DNA of 9,767 bases from NCBI GenBank assembly GCA_016287995.1, contig JAEEXW010000083.1, positions 1 through 9,767 on the forward strand. The letters run 5' to 3'. Under the pieces are notes generated by a model, which was not told the origin of the DNA, made no database searches, and saw only the letters and a program-made list of their open reading frames with translations. Below, one piece after another: positions 7,555-9,767 of this stretch (positions are counted from its first letter, which is position 1; each line of letters starts with the position of its first letter). The position numbers and the translations under genes are program-made. The stretch comes from Bacteroidales bacterium. GTDB lineage: Bacteria > Bacteroidota > Bacteroidia > Bacteroidales > UBA3824.

Positions 7555-8844
7555 TTAGATTGCATCAAAAGCCTGGGTCAAATCGTCAATGATGTCATCA
7601 ATGTGTTCCACGCCGATAGAAAGTCGTATTGTTGTTGGAGTGATATGTTGTTGTGCAAGTTCTTCCGCTGAAAGTTGAGAGTGTGTGGTGGTGTAAGGGT
7701 GAATTACCAAACTCTTAACATCGGCAACGTTTGCCAAAAGCGAGAAGATTTTCAAATTGTCGATAAATTTCCAAGCGTCGTCCTGAGTGCCTTTGATTTC
7801 AAAAGTGAAAATCGACGCACCGCCTTTCGGGAAATATTTTTTGTAAAGTTCGTGGTCGCGGTGTGTGGGCAGCGACGGATGGTGAACCGCTTTTACTTTT
7901 GGGTGTTTTTTCAAAAACTCAACCACTTTCAAAGCGTTTTCAGTATGACGTTCTATTCTAAGCGGCAGACTTTCAACGCCCTGCAAAAGTATCCATGCAT
8001 TGAACGGGCTGATTGTAGCACCGGTGTCGCGGAGAATTACCGCACGTATTCTGGTTACGAAAGCCGCAGGTCCTGCAACGTCGGCAAATATTGCTCCGTG
8101 ATATGACGGATCGGGTTTTGCCAAGGTCGGGAATTTGTCAGCGTTTGCTTTCCAGTTGAAACTTCCGCCGTCAACGATTACGCCGCCTAACGACGAGCCG
8201 TGTCCGCCGATAAATTTAGTTGCAGAATGTACTACAACGTCAGCACCGTGTTTCAACGGTTGAATCAAAATTGGCGCAAAAGTATTGTCAACAATGAAAA
8301 CGACATTGTGTTTGTGAGCGATTTCTGCAATGCCTTCGATGTTTAAAACATCAGAATTAGGATTGCCGAGTGTTTCGCCGTAAATTACTTTTGTATTGGG
8401 TTTTATGGCGTTTTCAACGGCTTTCAAATCCGAGAAGTCAACAATAGTATACTGTACGCCTTGGGTTGAAAGTGTGTGCGTTATCAAGTTGTAGGTTCCG
8501 CCGTAAAGATTGTCGGCAGCAACGAGATGATCGCCGTTTTGAAGAATGTTTTGCAAAGCGTAGGTTATTGCTGCTGCACCCGAAGCAACTGCCAAACCTG
8601 CAACGCCGCCTTCTAATGCTGCAACTCTCTCTTCAAAAATACTCTGGGTCGTATTGGTCAAACGACCGTAAATGTTACCTGCGTCTCTAAGTCCGAAACG
8701 GTCTGCCGCGTGTTTTGAATTTCTAAAAACGTATGATGTCGTCTGATAAATCGGCACTGCCCTTGAATCGGTTGTCGGGTCTGCTTGTTCCTGTCCTACG
8801 TGTAAGGCTAATGTTTCAACATGTAATTTTTTCTCTGTACTCAT
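7555..8844 (-). CDS. metY: O-acetylhomoserine sulfhydrylase-type PLP enzyme (methionine/homocysteine synthesis)
   Basis: This 429-residue cytoplasmic enzyme belongs to the Cys/Met-metabolism PLP family. The MetY branch makes homocysteine directly from O-acetylhomoserine and sulfide. The sequence starts with the typical ETLALHVGQEQADPTTDSRAVPIYQTTSYVF. It carries YGRLTN (Tyr59 and Arg61, which contact the cofactor phosphate of the neighbouring subunit) and ASGAAA. Asp186 in VDNTFA is the expected pyridine-nitrogen partner, and Lys210 in HSATKFIGGHG is the expected Schiff-base lysine. The length, near 430 residues, fits MetY better than the shorter cystathionine gamma-synthases and lyases. The C-terminus is complete, with SLVIHPYTTTHSQLS and TTIRLSIGVEHIDDIIDDL. 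Related activities in the family cannot be excluded from sequence alone. It has its own promoter and terminator and is probably monocistronic. The leader is about 40 nt, too short for a SAM riboswitch. The ATG follows an A-rich AAAGAAA. Confidence 0.93.
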   Translation of the reverse strand: MSTEKKLHVETLALHVGQEQADPTTDSRAVPIYQTTSYVFRNSKHAADRFGLRDAGNIYGRLTNTTQSIFEERVAALEGGVAGLAVASGAAAITYALQNILQNGDHLVAADNLYGGTYNLITHTLSTQGVQYTIVDFSDLKAVENAIKPNTKVIYGETLGNPNSDVLNIEGIAEIAHKHNVVFIVDNTFAPILIQPLKHGADVVVHSATKFIGGHGSSLGGVIVDGGSFNWKANADKFPTLAKPDPSYHGAIFADVAGPAAFVTRIRAVILRDTGATISPFNAWILLQGVESLPLRIERHTENALKVVEFLKKHPKVKAVHHPSLPTHRDHELYKKYFPKGGASIFTFEIKGTQDDAWKFIDNLKIFSLLANVADVKSLVIHPYTTTHSQLSAEELAQQHITPTTIRLSIGVEHIDDIIDDLTQAFDAI

Positions 8845-8890
8845 TTTCTTTATGTTTTTATTGGTTAAACTTTCTTTATTTTTGACATTG

Positions 8891-8922
8891 CAAAGTTACG
8901 ACTGTTAGAAAGTTTTTCCAAA
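8891..8922 (-). promoter_or_regulatory. Bacteroidota-type promoter of metY
   Basis: On the - strand, TTTG (8922-8919) and TAACTTTG (8898-8891) are separated by 20 nt. This is a full match to the TTTG / TAnnTTTG promoter and the clearest one in the window. Transcription would begin at about 8885, leaving a leader of about 40 nt. Confidence 0.78.
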
Positions 8923-8966
8923 AGAAAATTTAAATATGGGTAATAATTCTAATATCAGGATTTTTG

Positions 8967-8984
8967 TTAGATAAAATTATCTAA
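8967..8984. promoter_or_regulatory. 18-bp palindrome, candidate operator
   Basis: TTAGATAA (8967-8974) and TTATCTAA (8977-8984) are perfect inverted copies separated by AA. Two-fold symmetry of this size is typical of dimeric regulator sites. Its centre lies about 55-60 bp upstream of the predicted esterase start site and about 90 bp upstream of the metY start site. An activator of the esterase is the simplest reading. No T tract follows, so it is not a terminator. Confidence 0.45.
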
Positions 8985-9020
8985 AACCGCAGACGAATAA
9001 GCGGTCTGAAAGAATAATAT

Positions 9021-9028
9021 TATCTTTG
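9021..9028 (+). promoter_or_regulatory. Candidate -7 promoter box for the esterase gene
   Basis: TATCTTTG matches TAnnTTTG and would start transcription at about 9033, roughly 34 nt before the ATG at 9067. No TTTG stands at the -33 position; the bases there are near ATAA. A promoter lacking its -33 box often depends on an activator, which would fit the palindrome upstream. Confidence 0.55.
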
Positions 9029-9066
9029 TTGCTGATTTGTTTTTAACATGTAAACCTTAAAATAAT

Positions 9067-9767
9067 ATGAAAAAAGCATTTTTCTATTTAGCATTTGCCG
9101 CTTTGACGGGCTGTACAAGCGTTCAGGAGAGCGGTAACAATTTTAAATCCACCGTCATAAACGAAGACGGTTCGGTAACGTTTTTTTATAAAAACGATAA
9201 CGCAAAAGAGGTCTTTGCCGACATTCAGTTTGCCGGCAGAAATCCGATGGTAAAAGATTCTGTTTCAGGACTTTGGACGGTAACGTTGGGACCTGCTGCG
9301 CCTGATATGTATCCGTATTGTTTTATCGTTGATGGCGTTAGCATTATGAATCCCGACTGCGACGGTTATTTTCCGAACGAAGGTTTCAAAAACAGCCTTT
9401 TGGAAATTCCCGCAAAAAATGCTTCATTGCCGCATGACATCAGAAATGTTCCGCACGGACAAATCGTTTACGTAAGTTATTTTTCAAAAACTCTTAACGC
9501 CGTAAACCACGCAGTTGTTTATCTTCCGCCGAGTTATAATGAAAATTCTGACAAAAAGTATCCTGTTTTTTACCTTATCAGCGGCACAACCGACACCGAA
9601 GAAGTATATTATAAGGTGGGACGTGCAAATTATATCGCCGACAATATGATTTCCGACAAAAAAGCGGAAGAGATGATTATCGTTATGCCTTATGGAAATC
9701 CTTACAAACTTTTGCCGCAAGTGCCTGATGTTGCGGGTATTCCGCAGACAAATTTCGGAAAAGATCT
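9067..9767 (+). CDS. Lipoprotein esterase of the ferulate-esterase/esterase D type, 3' end missing
   Basis: The frame is open from the ATG at 9067 to the window edge (233 codons), so the C-terminal half is missing. A lipoprotein signal peptide (MKKAFFYLAFAALTGC, Cys16) places it in the envelope. Residues of about 25-115 form a strand-rich N-terminal domain like the early-set domain found before these esterases, with VFADIQFAGRNPMVKDSVSGLWTVTLGP and later YPYCFIVDG. The catalytic alpha/beta-hydrolase domain starts near 129 with PHGQIVYVSYFSK, then VVYLPPSYN, KKYPVFYLISG, VGRANYIADNMI and MIIVMPYGN. All of these fit the family of acetyl/feruloyl esterases acting on plant polysaccharides. The usual His-Gly after the YPVxYL strand is Ser-Gly here (172-173). 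The nucleophile serine and remaining triad lie beyond the window, so activity cannot be judged. The ATG follows an A-rich leader and is divergent from metY. Confidence 0.85.
   Translation, partial: MKKAFFYLAFAALTGCTSVQESGNNFKSTVINEDGSVTFFYKNDNAKEVFADIQFAGRNPMVKDSVSGLWTVTLGPAAPDMYPYCFIVDGVSIMNPDCDGYFPNEGFKNSLLEIPAKNASLPHDIRNVPHGQIVYVSYFSKTLNAVNHAVVYLPPSYNENSDKKYPVFYLISGTTDTEEVYYKVGRANYIADNMISDKKAEEMIIVMPYGNPYKLLPQVPDVAGIPQTNFGKD

Larger units (their letters stand above)
8845..9066. other. Divergent intergenic region between metY and the esterase
   Basis: This 222-bp AT-rich stretch holds the metY promoter on the - strand, a candidate -7 box for the esterase on the + strand and an 18-bp palindrome between them. 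A pair of 9-base inverted repeats also lies around the metY -7 box. I see no RNA gene, riboswitch or open frame of note in it. Confidence 0.75.

Noticed and set aside
7675..8106. A 143-residue + strand open frame opposite metY
   Set aside because: The - strand is a clear full-length PLP enzyme, and this is its shadow.
8845..8890. SAM or other riboswitch in the metY leader
   Set aside because: The leader predicted from the promoter is only about 40 nt and shows no stem pattern of a known riboswitch.
8986..9005. Short inverted repeat ACCGC / GCGGT next to the 18-bp palindrome
   Set aside because: It has only 5-base arms with a 10-base gap and no T tract. It is too weak to call a terminator or operator on its own.
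9484..9720. A 78-residue - strand open frame near the window end
   Set aside because: It is antisense to the esterase frame, which runs unbroken from 9067 with a lipoprotein signal and family motifs.

Overview
The window looks like chromosomal DNA from a member of the Bacteroidota, most likely Bacteroidales; I cannot name the genus. Four things point there. Promoters carry a TAnnTTTG -7 box, two of them with TTTG about 20 nt upstream. Start codons follow A-rich leaders rather than Shine-Dalgarno sequences. Several genes encode lipoproteins. A TonB-dependent receptor is followed by a DUF4249 lipoprotein. All genes have similar base composition, and I see no mobile element, RNA gene or CRISPR array.

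Layout. Positions 1-825 (+) hold the 3' part of dinB (DNA polymerase IV), cut by the window edge. A promoter at 833-864 precedes a three-gene outer-membrane operon on the + strand: an unrecognised acidic lipoprotein (902-2164), a TonB-dependent receptor (2145-4196, overlapping the first gene by 20 bp) and a DUF4249 lipoprotein (4203-5003). A hairpin at 5003-5034, with A and T tracts on opposite sides, can stop transcription from both directions. Facing it on the - strand is a two-gene unit: a double zinc-ribbon membrane protein (5999-7441) and a smaller membrane protein with the same three-helix topology (5054-5986). Upstream of these, also on the - strand, is metY (7555-8844), an O-acetylhomoserine sulfhydrylase-type enzyme with its own terminator and a clear promoter. 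A 222-bp divergent region separates metY from the start of a lipoprotein esterase (9067 to the window end, + strand, truncated).

How the genes work together. The receptor and its two lipoproteins probably form one surface assembly for uptake or binding of an unknown ligand; the close spacing and overlap support co-expression. The two membrane proteins probably form an inner-membrane pair, with zinc ribbons in the cytoplasm and C-terminal domains in the periplasm; their function is unknown. metY serves methionine/homocysteine synthesis. The esterase probably acts on ester-linked substrates, possibly polysaccharide decorations, at the cell envelope. dinB is a translesion polymerase with no visible link to its neighbours.

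The least explained parts are the zinc-ribbon/membrane pair, the first lipoprotein of the receptor operon, and an 18-bp palindrome in the metY/esterase divergent region.
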